A stretch of 62,355 nucleotides of DNA from Planctomycetaceae bacterium (GTDB taxonomy: Bacteria > Planctomycetota > Planctomycetia > Pirellulales > Thermoguttaceae), in contig WRKP01000009.1 in the NCBI GenBank assembly GCA_009778035.1, positions 1-62,355 on the forward strand. Direction: 5' to 3'. The position numbers and the translations under genes were made by a program. Numbering within the stretch: position 1 is the stretch's first letter; each line of letters begins with the position of its first letter. The notes under the pieces are model-generated. The model had not been told where the DNA came from. It did no database searches and saw only the letters and a program-made list of their open reading frames with translations. Positions 33,336 to 41,008 of the stretch are shown here, one piece after another.

Positions 33336-34413
33336 GCTTATCGGGTGGGGGCAATGACCGTTCGCACACCCGGGCAAAGACCTGTACGGCAATTTCCCGC
33401 TGCCGGGGATCATCCGTCGAAATGCGAATTTCATCCGCCACATCCTGAAAACGACTGCCTGCCGAATACATCACCGAAACCATCTGCACGCTGCCCGAAC
33501 GCTCCGAAAAGGAAAATCGAAAACGAGCATCCGATGACACGATCCTCGTGATTCGGAACGGCACCTCGCTGCGAATCACGATATTCTTCATTACCGACTC
33601 GCCCGGCGCTAAAATCCCCATCGACAACGGCGACGGCTTCACCTGCATCGCCGCCGTTACCACTCCCTGGATGGGCAAGACAATTTCAATAGGCACCGGC
33701 CTGCCCGGCTGCATTTCATTCGTCGTAAAACGCAACGCATCCCGAATATACCCCGCCGGCGCATCATCCCGTAATACCGCCGTGATTCGATACGCGACAC
33801 TTCCCCGATCGCGGCGGATTTCCTCCGCTCTGGCATAGATAAACGGCAACGTCCGCTCGACGCGTGTCAGCGCCCAGCCGGGCCGACCGGTATATTCCAG
33901 CAGCAAAGTCCGCTCCGCGGTCGTTCCTTTGCCGACCGCTCCGAATTCGATGCTGCCCGGCGTGAGCATCACGTCAGGCCGAATGAAGCCCGAAACAAAC
34001 AGTTGCACCGTATCCACCCGCCGGACGCCGCCAGGCGAATTGTCGGTCGGCAGCGTGAGTTGGACGGTCAACACGGCCGACTTGTTCCGCAAATGCTGGC
34101 CGGTTGTGTTGAGTTTCGCAATGACCGCTCCGGTTTCGCCCGGCCGCAAAACCGTCGTTGAAAGCCGGGCGGAAACGCAGTTGCAGGAAGAGCGAACGCT
34201 TTGCAATTGGATGGCTTGATTATGCGAATTCGTCAGTTCAAACCGGAATTCGGCATCAGCACCGAGCGCGACGCTGCCGAAATCGTGCCGTTGCGTGCTG
34301 AAAAGGGCCGTCCCCCAGGACTCACGGGCAATGCCCCAAGATTTGCTTGCAATGATTGCCCCGGCAAAGACGACAAAGCAGAGAAACAGCGAGAAGAGTG
34401 ATCGATTCCGCAT
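33325..34413 (-). CDS. DUF1573 repeat protein, exported
   Basis: This 362-residue protein has a signal anchor (MRNRSLFSLFLCFVVFAGAI) and then an ASH/DUF1573 immunoglobulin-like domain: HDFGSVALGADAEFRFELTN and SVRSSCNCVSARLS (the CxC motif). A second half of similar beta-sandwich shape follows (GSIEFGAVGKGTTAERTLLL). It is probably periplasmic. The start MRNRSLF is chosen as the signal peptide start. A clear sigma-70-type promoter lies about 215 nt upstream, giving a long leader. The C-terminus overlaps the convergent AEC gene by 11 bp. Confidence 0.75.
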   Translation of the reverse strand: MRNRSLFSLFLCFVVFAGAIIASKSWGIARESWGTALFSTQRHDFGSVALGADAEFRFELTNSHNQAIQLQSVRSSCNCVSARLSTTVLRPGETGAVIAKLNTTGQHLRNKSAVLTVQLTLPTDNSPGGVRRVDTVQLFVSGFIRPDVMLTPGSIEFGAVGKGTTAERTLLLEYTGRPGWALTRVERTLPFIYARAEEIRRDRGSVAYRITAVLRDDAPAGYIRDALRFTTNEMQPGRPVPIEIVLPIQGVVTAAMQVKPSPLSMGILAPGESVMKNIVIRSEVPFRITRIVSSDARFRFSFSERSGSVQMVSVMYSAGSRFQDVADEIRISTDDPRQREIAVQVFARVCERSLPPPDKPTR

Positions 34414-34628
34414 TGCCAGGAAGGAAAAAAACACCTCGGAAGGCAGCATTGTGGAGGCCCGAAGTTTACGGGGGCACCTGGAAAGAAGCCTTTGTGATTT
34501 ACTCCGATCGAATAACGATGCGAAGCAACTATACATGCGGCCAATTTCTTTATAAAAGTTCAGGCTCCCATCGGGCTTAGTATCGACCCCCCGGATCGTA
34601 GATCCGAAATTGTACCACCTCGCCGAGG
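34414..34628 (-). promoter_or_regulatory. long structured leader of the DUF1573 gene
   Basis: The region between the predicted transcription start (about 34628) and the ATG holds two small hairpins on the minus strand: ACCTC-GGC-GAGGT and CGGATC-TAC-GATCCG, followed by GGGGGGTCGATACTAAGCCC. No riboswitch class is recognised. It could be a regulatory leader, or part of a longer N-terminal coding sequence in which the same frame is open (an ATG at 34536 is in frame). Confidence 0.3.
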
Positions 34629-34635
34629 TATACCT

Positions 34636-34663
34636 ATTATAACAAATATCGGGAAAAAATCAA
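34636..34663 (-). promoter_or_regulatory. sigma-70-type promoter of the DUF1573 gene
   Basis: On the minus strand TTGATT is followed after 16 bp by TATAAT (34636-34641). Transcription would start near 34628. Confidence 0.55.
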
Positions 34664-34700
34664 GACCAATTCTTCAATATTTAGGCCGGGTGCCAAAGGC

Positions 34701-34865
34701 AGGCCGCTGAAGGTAGGCAGCCGACCGCCGGGCGGGTGCGTCGGCGCAGCCGACCGGATGGCTCTGTATGCGGCAAGCCGCAGTTGCCGCCCGGCGGTCG
34801 GCAACCTACCTTCAGCATCCGAATCTCGCACAAGGTCGGCAACCTACCTTCCGCATCCGAATCTC
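34701..34865. repeat. family B array, copy 8
   Basis: AGGTAGGCAGCCGACCGCC, CGGGCGGGTGCGTCGGCGC, then ATGCGGCAAGCCGCAGTTG, CGGTCGGCAACCTACCTTC and the tail CATCCGAATCTCGCACAAGG. It fills the space between the two minus-strand genes. Confidence 0.85.
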
Positions 34866-34877
34866 GCGGCAATCACC

Positions 34878-36290
34878 CTATTGCCCGATCACGCTATTAT
34901 ACACATACATTGCCCGCCAGTAATCCGCCCGGCTGGAAATGTACATCCGGTACGTTTCGCGGTAAGTCCGTTCCGCATCCAACACATCAATCAACGGACT
35001 GCCGCCCGCCTCGTAAGACTGGATCGTACTGTTCCGTACACGTATTGCCGTCTGCACCTCCTTTTGGGCATACGTCGATGCACGCAAATACGCACTTCGG
35101 AAATACTGCTCCGCCGCCTCGACCTCCGCACGCAACTCAATCATGCCCGACTGCAATTCATAATGACTCTGACGCAAAACCGCCTGCGATTTGGCCCGCC
35201 CGCCCTGATTGCGGTCAAAAATCGGCACCGTCATCGAAACGCCAATCCCCCAGCCCGGCTCACGTCCCTCTTCCAAATACTCCCTGATGTAACCGCCCGA
35301 CAAAGACACCTCGGGATACGCATTGCGACGCTCCAATTCCCGATCCGCCTGCGCCTTGTTGACCTGAATTCGCAATGCCCGTATGTCCGGTCGATTACGC
35401 TTCGCCAACTCAAACGCCTCTTCCGTCGGATACGGCTGCACCGTCATCGGAGCATCCAAACTGCCCCGAACATCGAAATTCCCCTCCCGGTCTGCTCTTC
35501 CAAACCGAGCCCAAAGCCTCGCTTTGGCAACGTTTAACTCCGCTTCCGTGTGGAGTATTTCCTGTCGGCGTCTGAAAATCTCCAGACTGATTCGGTCAAG
35601 TTCCACGCTGGGAACTCCGCCCGCTGCGACGGCTCTTTGCGTTACGCTTTCGACGCTGGTCAGGATTTCCAAATCCTGTCGGGCGACGGCAAGCAACGCT
35701 TTGGCCTCCAATACATCATAAAATGCCGTTGCGGTTTCCGTGATCCGTTGCCGAACAAGGTCGGCATACTCCGCCTGGCTTTTTTGCACATCCCAGCCTG
35801 CACTGTGCCGTTCGGCAGCGCGTTTGGCAAAAAGAAACCAATCGAGAGGCATCTCCATTTGAACGGAAAATTCAGGCTCCATATCAGCACCGCGGCGATG
35901 GAAAGGAATGGATGCGCCGGCAATTTCCAGTGAGGGATTCGGCAAAAGCGAAGCACCGAGCAGTTCCGCTTTGGCTTGGCTGATTTCGCCTTGCCCGATG
36001 CGAAGAACCGGATCGGATGTAAGCGTTGCGGCAATTGCTTGGTCAAGCGTCCAGGCGTGCGGGAAATCCGCATCGGCATCAATCCTGATTGCCTGCGGCG
36101 GTCCGGCACTGGAATCGGTGCGGGAATCGGCGGGTGCGGATGCGATACGGACGGGAATCGGCGAATGGATGTTGTAGATCGGCTCCAGGTAGTGAACACG
36201 GCGGACGGGTTGCGGAGTATCATTTGCCAAGCAGACGGTTGCCGGACAGACGGTTGTTATGGCCAAGATGGCGAGGAAATACCGATGCAT
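34878..36290 (-). CDS. TolC-family outer membrane efflux protein
   Basis: This 470-residue protein has a signal peptide (MHRYFLAILAITTVCPATV, small-residue site near VCLAND). The TolC core shows WTLDQAIAATLTSDPVLRI, PNPSLEIAGASIPFHRRGAD, a first pair of long helices, then RPDIRALRIQVNKAQADREL with SVSMTVPIF-like GVSMTVPIFDRNQGGRAKSQ and the closing YEAGGSPLIDVLDAERTYR. That order matches CusC/CzcC-type RND outer membrane factors. No RND or MFP gene follows, so it is an orphan in this window. Another TolC-family gene lies 3 kb upstream. Confidence 0.85.
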   Translation of the reverse strand: MHRYFLAILAITTVCPATVCLANDTPQPVRRVHYLEPIYNIHSPIPVRIASAPADSRTDSSAGPPQAIRIDADADFPHAWTLDQAIAATLTSDPVLRIGQGEISQAKAELLGASLLPNPSLEIAGASIPFHRRGADMEPEFSVQMEMPLDWFLFAKRAAERHSAGWDVQKSQAEYADLVRQRITETATAFYDVLEAKALLAVARQDLEILTSVESVTQRAVAAGGVPSVELDRISLEIFRRRQEILHTEAELNVAKARLWARFGRADREGNFDVRGSLDAPMTVQPYPTEEAFELAKRNRPDIRALRIQVNKAQADRELERRNAYPEVSLSGGYIREYLEEGREPGWGIGVSMTVPIFDRNQGGRAKSQAVLRQSHYELQSGMIELRAEVEAAEQYFRSAYLRASTYAQKEVQTAIRVRNSTIQSYEAGGSPLIDVLDAERTYRETYRMYISSRADYWRAMYVYNSVIGQ

Positions 36291-36400
36291 GTTGTGATCT
36301 TCCTTGAAACTTGTGCATTCTTTCGTTTCATCGGCATTTTGATTTATCGGTTATCCGCAAAAATGGAATCGTGCCGTTTATGGGGATTGTAGCGTCAAAC

Positions 36401-36510
36401 GCAAGAGCGAAGGGCGCGCAAGAGCCGGAGGCGTAAGCCTCCGGGTGAATCCACGTCGAATCAACCCGGGGGCTAACGCCCCCGGCTCTTGCGCTTGTTT
36501 ATGCTCTTGC
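36401..36510. repeat. family A repeat, copy 5
   Basis: GCAAGAGCCGGAGGCGTAAG with AGCCTCCGGGTGAATCCACG, then the right half AACCCGGGGGCTAACGCCCC. The left hairpin is CCGGAGGC...GCCTCCGG, a compensated variant, so the stem rather than the sequence is kept. Confidence 0.8.
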
Positions 36511-36513
36511 GCC

Positions 36514-37182
36514 CTACCTCGGCAAAGTTAACACAAACGTCGATTTTGGTTCATATCGAATCGAGCCGCCAAGCAACTGCATGATCCTCCACGCCTTGGG
36601 AAGACCAAAACCAAGCCCACGACCCGCCTGCCTGCCCGAATAATAAGGATCAAATATCAACGGCAACTCCTCCTCCGAAATGCCAAACCCATCATCCTGC
36701 ACAACAATCTCCCAACCGCTTTCCACTCGCTGCAAACGCAACCAAACGTTGCCGCCCGTCAGTTGCACCGCTTCTCGCGCATTGTTGCACAAAATGCCGA
36801 CCGCCAAATGCAGCAGTACGGGATCGCTTTGCACCACCGGCCTGTCCGGCAAATCAATTTCAACATGAAAAGCAAGATTCGCCTCCTGCATCATAGGAAC
36901 TTGTTCGGCAACGAGCGTATGCAGTTCTTCGGACAGGTCGAATTCAACGATTTCCGGCTGCGGCGGCCTGGCAAAAAAACGAATATCCGCCGTCATTTCG
37001 TAAGCCCGTTTGACCTGAGCAAGAATAATCCCGAGATGTCGGCGATGTTCGGGATGCTCGATTTCTTGAAGCAAGATTTGCGTTCGGCCAGCGATGATCG
37101 CCAGCGGATTGTTGATTTCATGTCCCGCTCCGGCAGCGAATTCGGCCAATGCCGCCAATTTGTCGTGCTCGTGATCATCCAT
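36514..37182 (-). CDS. soluble histidine kinase core
   Basis: This 222-residue protein consists of a HisKA and a HATPase domain only. The phospho-acceptor is His21 in AGAGHEINNPLAIIAGR, and the ATP-binding N-box ILCNNAREAV, G1 DDGFGI and G2 GRGLGFGLP follow. There is no sensor or membrane part, so it would sense through a partner protein. No response regulator is next to it. The start MDDHEHDKLAAL at 37182 fits. It is close to the YjfB and FlgM genes, which may mean a motility role, but that is a guess. Confidence 0.85.
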   Translation of the reverse strand: MDDHEHDKLAALAEFAAGAGHEINNPLAIIAGRTQILLQEIEHPEHRRHLGIILAQVKRAYEMTADIRFFARPPQPEIVEFDLSEELHTLVAEQVPMMQEANLAFHVEIDLPDRPVVQSDPVLLHLAVGILCNNAREAVQLTGGNVWLRLQRVESGWEIVVQDDGFGISEEELPLIFDPYYSGRQAGRGLGFGLPKAWRIMQLLGGSIRYEPKSTFVLTLPR

Positions 37183-37207
37183 ATTAGGAAAATGTAAGGT
37201 ACCCGCA

Positions 37208-37372
37208 AAGGTAGGCAGTCGACCGCCGGGCGGGTGCGTCGGCGCAGCCGACCGGAAAGTTCAAAATGCGGAGTACCGCAGTTGCCGCCCGGCGGTCGGC
37301 AACCTACCTTCCGCACCCGAATCGCAAAGGTAGACACCCGACCGCCGGGCGGGTGCATCGGCGATAGCCGAC
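37208..37372. repeat. family B array, copy 9
   Basis: AGGTAGGCAGTCGACCGCCG, GGCGGGTGCGTCGGCGCAGC, CGGTCGGCAACCTACCTTC and a second copy beginning AAGGTAGACACCCGACCGC that ends GGCGATAGCCGACCG. Confidence 0.85.
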
Positions 37373-37381
37373 CGAAACACT

Positions 37382-37588
37382 CTAGGCGAACACATCAATA
37401 TGATCGCCCAAGCCGGGCGTTTTGACCGGGGTTTTAAGCCCTTGCGGAGCGGCTCCTTCGATCAACCCGACGAGCATCTCGCCGATGTCCCGTTGGACAT
37501 CCATACTCTTTTTGAGCACGGACATCTGCACTTTCATTGCCGTCTCCGCCTGCTGCTGTTGCACGATGCCTGAAATAATGGGTTCCAT
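37382..37588 (-). CDS. YjfB-like putative motility protein
   Basis: A 68-residue protein resembling the YjfB family (PF14070), a small protein of flagellated bacteria: an N-terminal helix MEPIISGIVQQQQAETAMKV, a second helix with VLKKSMDVQRDIGEMLVGLI, and a short tail. It has an excellent ribosome binding site AGGAGG at 37600-37595, 6 nt before the ATG. It is divergent from the FlgM-like gene across a 340-bp region, an arrangement that suggests flagellar co-regulation. The function of YjfB is unknown. Confidence 0.6.
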   Translation of the reverse strand: MEPIISGIVQQQQAETAMKVQMSVLKKSMDVQRDIGEMLVGLIEGAAPQGLKTPVKTPGLGDHIDVFA

Positions 37589-37928
37589 AGTAAACCTCCT
37601 CTGCGTGTTAAAATACCAAATCGACTTATTTTGCCCATTTTAACATGAATTTTATTTTTTTGTAGTCTCGGGCAAGCGGATCGGGCATTATTTTCGCGAA
37701 ATTTTGCATTTTGCTATTGCAACGTTTCCGATTATTTGGGATACTCCGGTAATGCGGGCAGATTCCGCGCTTGAGCAGGGAGAAATTTCGCGAAAAATGG
37801 CAAAATTTCCAAAAATACCCACGACATCCGGTTCGGCTATTCCGTAGTATAGTGTATCAGTCGGCACATTTCGCCGCCTGCCATTACAAAACTGCAAAGC
37901 ACACCGCTGCAATATGAAGGAGCATATC
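37589..37928. promoter_or_regulatory. divergent promoter region between the YjfB-like and FlgM-like genes
   Basis: An AT-rich region with no gene. It contains TTAAAATGGG and TATTTTAAC-type sequences on the minus strand and a GTAGTATAGTGTATCAG stretch on the plus strand that may hold -10 elements. A ribosome binding site GAAGGAG (37916-37922) is placed for the FlgM-like gene. The dyad TTTCGCGAAA (about 37690-37697 and 37787-37795) occurs twice, an unusual repetition that could be an operator. Confidence 0.4.
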
Positions 37929-38222
37929 ATGACGATCACGAATTTATCCACAGTTCAATCAGCACAAAACGTACAAAGTTTGCATCGCCATCAGGCGGGC
38001 CCGGCGGGCCTGGAGCAAAAACGCCCGACCGCTTCCCTGCAGGATACGGTTTCGTTTTCCGAAGAGGCCCTGCGTTTGAGCGATGCGGCAAAGACCACGG
38101 AGTCGACGAAAATCCGATTCGATTTGGTCAATCGGATCAAAGCGGAAATCGCCGCCGGCACCTACGACACGCCGGATAAAATGGATGTCGCCATCGAGCG
38201 GATGGCCAGCCGTATTTTTTAG
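37929..38222 (+). CDS. flgM: FlgM-like anti-sigma-28 factor
   Basis: This 97-residue protein has a loose N-terminal half and a conserved C-terminal part (STKIRFDLVNRIKAEIAAGT and YDTPDKMDVAIERMASR) with the helix-and-tail layout of FlgM, which holds the flagellar sigma factor FliA until the hook is complete. The start at 37929 has GAAGGAG 6 nt upstream; an in-frame ATG at 37914 lies before the ribosome binding site. The N-terminal helices differ from enteric FlgM, as in other planctomycete homologues. No flagellar gene is near. Confidence 0.7.
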   Translation: MTITNLSTVQSAQNVQSLHRHQAGPAGLEQKRPTASLQDTVSFSEEALRLSDAAKTTESTKIRFDLVNRIKAEIAAGTYDTPDKMDVAIERMASRIF

Positions 38223-38235
38223 GGGGTAGGCTAAC

Positions 38236-38341
38236 AAAGGTAGGATGCCGACCGCCGGGCGGCATCGTCGGCGTAGCCGACCGTTTTCCGAGTCAGTGCG
38301 GAGTACCGCACGCAGTCGCCCGGCGGTCGACTGCCTACCCC
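38236..38341. repeat. family B element, copy 10
   Basis: AGGTAGGATGCCGACCGCCG, CGGCATCGTCGGCGTAGCC, then GTGCGGAGTACCGCACGCAG and CGGTCGACTGCCTACC. Confidence 0.85.
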
Positions 38342-38371
38342 CTGGTTCCCGGCTTGCGCCGGGATGACGGA
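38341..38371. repeat. family C half-unit, copy 9
   Basis: GGTTCCCGGCTTGCGCCGGG is followed by ATGACGGAGG. It is a half-unit without the left part. Confidence 0.6.
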
Positions 38372-38469
38372 GGGGTGTCCATCACACCTTGACTTGACGG
38401 GACGCATTTGCTAGAATTCCCCTCTACAGGATGTGGCCTTCCACAGGATGTTGATAGGCAAAACGGATT

Positions 38470-39111
38470 TTGGCAAAGAAATCAAGAAAATCACGGAAGA
38501 CGTTCTTCTCCCTGAAGAAAATACTGCGTTCACGACGCAATATCTTTTCCCTCGCCGCCGCCGCGCTGATTGCGCTCGGATTAGTCAGTCCCGATCTGCG
38601 GGACCGCGCTGCCGATGTGCTGGAACCGCTCGTTCCCGGCATCTCCAGTCTCTTCAAACCGTTATCCTCAAGGGTTCAAGGCCCTATCGAAGAAGGCATC
38701 TGGACTGTCATCCACGTCGTCGACGGCGATACGCTTGATGTCGGCGATGCGGATAATCGTTACCGGATTCGCTTAATCGGAGCGGATACGCCCGAAACGA
38801 AAAAGCCGAACACGCCGGTCGAGCCGTTCGGGCCCGAAGCCTCGGCATTTACCGAACGCAAAATTGCCGAAGCGAAACACAAAGTTCGGCTTGCGTTCGA
38901 CGGCGATCAAGTTGACCGCTACGGCAGAAATTTGGCGATGGTGTATCTGCAAATGCCGAACGGCCAGGAAGTTTGGCTCAATGAACTGTTAATCCGCGAG
39001 GGTCTTGCTCGGGCACAGACGCAGTATCGGTTTTCCCGTGGGGCCAAAAATGCTTTTCGGCAAGCGGAAGCGGACGCAAAAAGCGCCCGGCGAAACTTGT
39101 GGAGCGAGTGA
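38470..39111 (+). CDS. thermonuclease-family (SNase) nuclease
   Basis: This 213-residue protein starts at TTG (38470) and has a basic N-terminus with a single hydrophobic segment (residues about 25-45: NIFSLAAAALIALGLVSPD), so it is membrane-anchored or exported. The SNase domain runs from about 75: VVDGDTLDVGDA, RLIGADTPETKKP (the catalytic Arg and Asp), DGDQVDRYGRNLAMVYL and the C-terminal NLWSE. The catalytic Arg/Glu/Arg set is largely present. It would cut DNA or RNA outside the cytoplasm. An alternative start in another frame is less likely. Confidence 0.8.
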   Translation: MAKKSRKSRKTFFSLKKILRSRRNIFSLAAAALIALGLVSPDLRDRAADVLEPLVPGISSLFKPLSSRVQGPIEEGIWTVIHVVDGDTLDVGDADNRYRIRLIGADTPETKKPNTPVEPFGPEASAFTERKIAEAKHKVRLAFDGDQVDRYGRNLAMVYLQMPNGQEVWLNELLIREGLARAQTQYRFSRGAKNAFRQAEADAKSARRNLWSE

Positions 39112-39203
39112 GCGCAAGAGCCGGGGGCGTAAGCCCCCGGGTTCTTCGACATATGATATTCTTTGATAGATCAACCCGGGGGCTGACGCCCCCGGCTCGT
39201 GTG
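39112..39203. repeat. family A double hairpin, copy 6
   Basis: GCGCAAGAGCCGGGGGCGTA with AGCCCCCGGG, centre TTCGACATATGATATTC and ATAGATCAACC, then the right half ending GCCCCCGGCTCGTGTG. It overlaps the SNase stop by nothing but starts directly after it. Confidence 0.85.
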
Positions 39204-39222
39204 TGAGTGCCCCCGGGGCAAC

Positions 39223-39612
39223 TTACCCTTTCCCATACACTTCGCTGGGATTGAAAATGCGTTGTCCGATGATTTCGCAGCCTTCCGGCGTAATTTTTCG
39301 GAAAAAACAACTTTGGTATCCCTCGTGGCAGGCGGAGCCGCCAACCTGTTCGACTTTGAGCAATACCGTATCCGCATCGCAGTCAATGAAAATTTCGGAA
39401 ACGTGCTGCACGTTCCCGCTTTCTTCACCTTTTCGCCAAAGTCTTTTTCGGCTTCGGCTATAATAGACGGCTCGGCCCGTCTGGAGCGTTTCGTTGAATG
39501 CCTCTTCATTCATATAGGCAAGCATCAAAACGGTGCCGCTTTCTTTATCTTGGGTGATGACGGGCACGATTCCGTCACATTTTTCAAAATCAGGACGTAA
39601 TTCTTCAGACAT
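39223..39612 (-). CDS. hisI: phosphoribosyl-AMP cyclohydrolase
   Basis: This 129-residue monofunctional enzyme opens the adenine ring in histidine synthesis. It has [35 protein letters not shown] (the Asp metal site with Cys), and [14 protein letters not shown] with the zinc Cys and His. HisE is not fused, so that activity must be coded elsewhere. The C-terminus GKG ends beside a family A repeat. No ribosome binding site is seen, and a TTGACA-like sequence lies just upstream. Confidence 0.93.
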   Translation of the reverse strand: MSEELRPDFEKCDGIVPVITQDKESGTVLMLAYMNEEAFNETLQTGRAVYYSRSRKRLWRKGEESGNVQHVSEIFIDCDADTVLLKVEQVGGSACHEGYQSCFFRKITPEGCEIIGQRIFNPSEVYGKG

Positions 39613-39697
39613 AATGTTTTGTCAACAATAGGACACGCTCTACGCGACTACCCGTCAGTGTAACATTTTTCAAACGGAAATCAAGCGAGAGCCCGAC

Positions 39698-39890
39698 AAG
39701 GTAGGCAGTTGACCGCCGGGCGACGGCAAGCATCGCAATTAGGTAGGCAGCCGACCGCCGGGCGGCTGCGTGCGGTACTCCGCACTGACTCGGAAAACGG
39801 TCGGCTGCGCCGACGCACCCGCCCGGCGGTCGGGTACCTACCAATTTTACCGCCCGGCGGTCGACTGCCTACCTTGGGCAACCTACCCTT
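39698..39890. repeat. family B array, copy 11
   Basis: AGGTAGGCAGTTGACCGCC, AGGTAGGCAGCCGACCGCC, ACTCGGAAAACGGTCGGCTG, GCCCGGCGGTCGGGTACCTA and a final ACCGCCCGGCGGTCGACTGC. It is at least two units in tandem, between hisI and the prohibitin-like gene. Confidence 0.85.
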
Positions 39891-39908
39891 TTCGCTGAAA
39901 TGCCACGA

Positions 39909-40757
39909 TCATCGGTCTATTTCAAACACGGGCGTCGGCGATGCCGAAGACGGGCCTGCAAAAAGATGCGTCGGCAACTTGCCGTCCCACTTCTCGACTG
40001 CCGAAAGCCAAATCAACTCCATCGTCGCGTACTGCTTTTTCAAGCCCAATGCCTCCGCTTCCGCTTTCGCCTTCGCCATAATCGCATCGGCTTCGCCCTC
40101 TGCCGTAACCACTTTTTGCTGGGCCTCAAAACGATAACGCTCCAATTCCCTTTCGGCCTGCAATGCCCGTTGGGCCGCCGTAACTTTCGCTTCGATTGCC
40201 GCATTGAATTCCGGCGAAAAATCAAAGTCCGTGATGCTGACCGCATCCACAAACACGCCGAACGTCTCCAATCGCGAACTGATCGACTCGCGGATCCCCA
40301 CCGAAACGGTCGCCCGTTCCGTAATCAGTTCTTCGGCGGTGTACTTTGCGGCTTCTGCCTTGAACGCTTCCTGAATGCCCGGATTGATGACGGTAATCAG
40401 ATAATTCACGCCGATTTCCCGAAAGAGCGTAACGGCTTGGCCCGGATCGACGCGGTAATTGACGACGATAGCCGCATTGACCATTTGGAGGTCATTGGAT
40501 GCGGCAGCGGTTTTGACTTCCTCTTTTTGGATGCGGACATTGAGTTTATGGACATAAGTGATGAAGGGAATGACAAAATGGAGTCCTTCATCGAGGGCAT
40601 TGGGTTGTGCTTCTCCGAGTCGCACGACGATACCGACGCTCCCGGGCTGGACGATTTCGATGGAATTGAAGATACCTACGATGAACAGGAGAGCGAGGGC
40701 TCCGAGTATAATGATACCGGAATTAACTTGATTGGGAGCGTGATGATGTTTCGGCAT
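39909..40757 (-). CDS. prohibitin-like SPFH protein
   Basis: This 282-residue membrane protein has a short basic start, one hydrophobic segment (SGIIILGALALLFIVGI, about 13-29) and an SPFH domain: IVQPGSVGIVVRLGEAQ, DEGLHFVIPFITYV and VNAAIVVNYRVDP. The C-terminal helical coiled coil (FNAAIEAKVTAAQRALQAER and RYRFEAQQKVVTAEGEA) is typical of prohibitins and HflC. It probably forms a membrane-bound ring that restrains a protease such as FtsH. The end PSSASPTPVFEIDR is Pro/Ser-rich. Confidence 0.88.
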   Translation of the reverse strand: MPKHHHAPNQVNSGIIILGALALLFIVGIFNSIEIVQPGSVGIVVRLGEAQPNALDEGLHFVIPFITYVHKLNVRIQKEEVKTAAASNDLQMVNAAIVVNYRVDPGQAVTLFREIGVNYLITVINPGIQEAFKAEAAKYTAEELITERATVSVGIRESISSRLETFGVFVDAVSITDFDFSPEFNAAIEAKVTAAQRALQAERELERYRFEAQQKVVTAEGEADAIMAKAKAEAEALGLKKQYATMELIWLSAVEKWDGKLPTHLFAGPSSASPTPVFEIDR

Positions 40758-40843
40758 TGTTTAACGGCAAAGTATGTTTGTGCCCTTATGCTATCACATT
40801 GCGGGTCAAAAGTCCAGCCGGAGTGCGAGAGCAAGAGCACAAA

Positions 40844-40939
40844 CAAGCGCAAGAGCCGGGGGCGTTAGCCCCCGGGTTCGACATATGATGTTTTTTGATA
40901 GATCAACCCGGGGGCTAACGCCCCCGGCTCTTGCGCGAG
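40844..40939. repeat. family A double hairpin, copy 7
   Basis: CAAGCGCAAGAGCCGGGGGC, TTCGACATATGATGTTTTTT, ATAGATCAACCCGGGGGC and CCCCCGGCTCTTGCGCGAGG. It precedes the RluA gene promoter. Confidence 0.85.
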
Positions 40940-40971
40940 GCTCGTGCGCATCCCCCGGGCGATCCGTTTGG

Positions 40972-40977
40972 TATAAT
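40972..40977 (+). promoter_or_regulatory. -10 hexamer of the RluA gene
   Basis: TATAAT at 40972-40977 gives a leader of about 25 nt before the ATG at 41009. Confidence 0.5.
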
Positions 40978-41008
40978 CACCCAAGGCAGTACTCCAAAAC
41001 GACAAACC

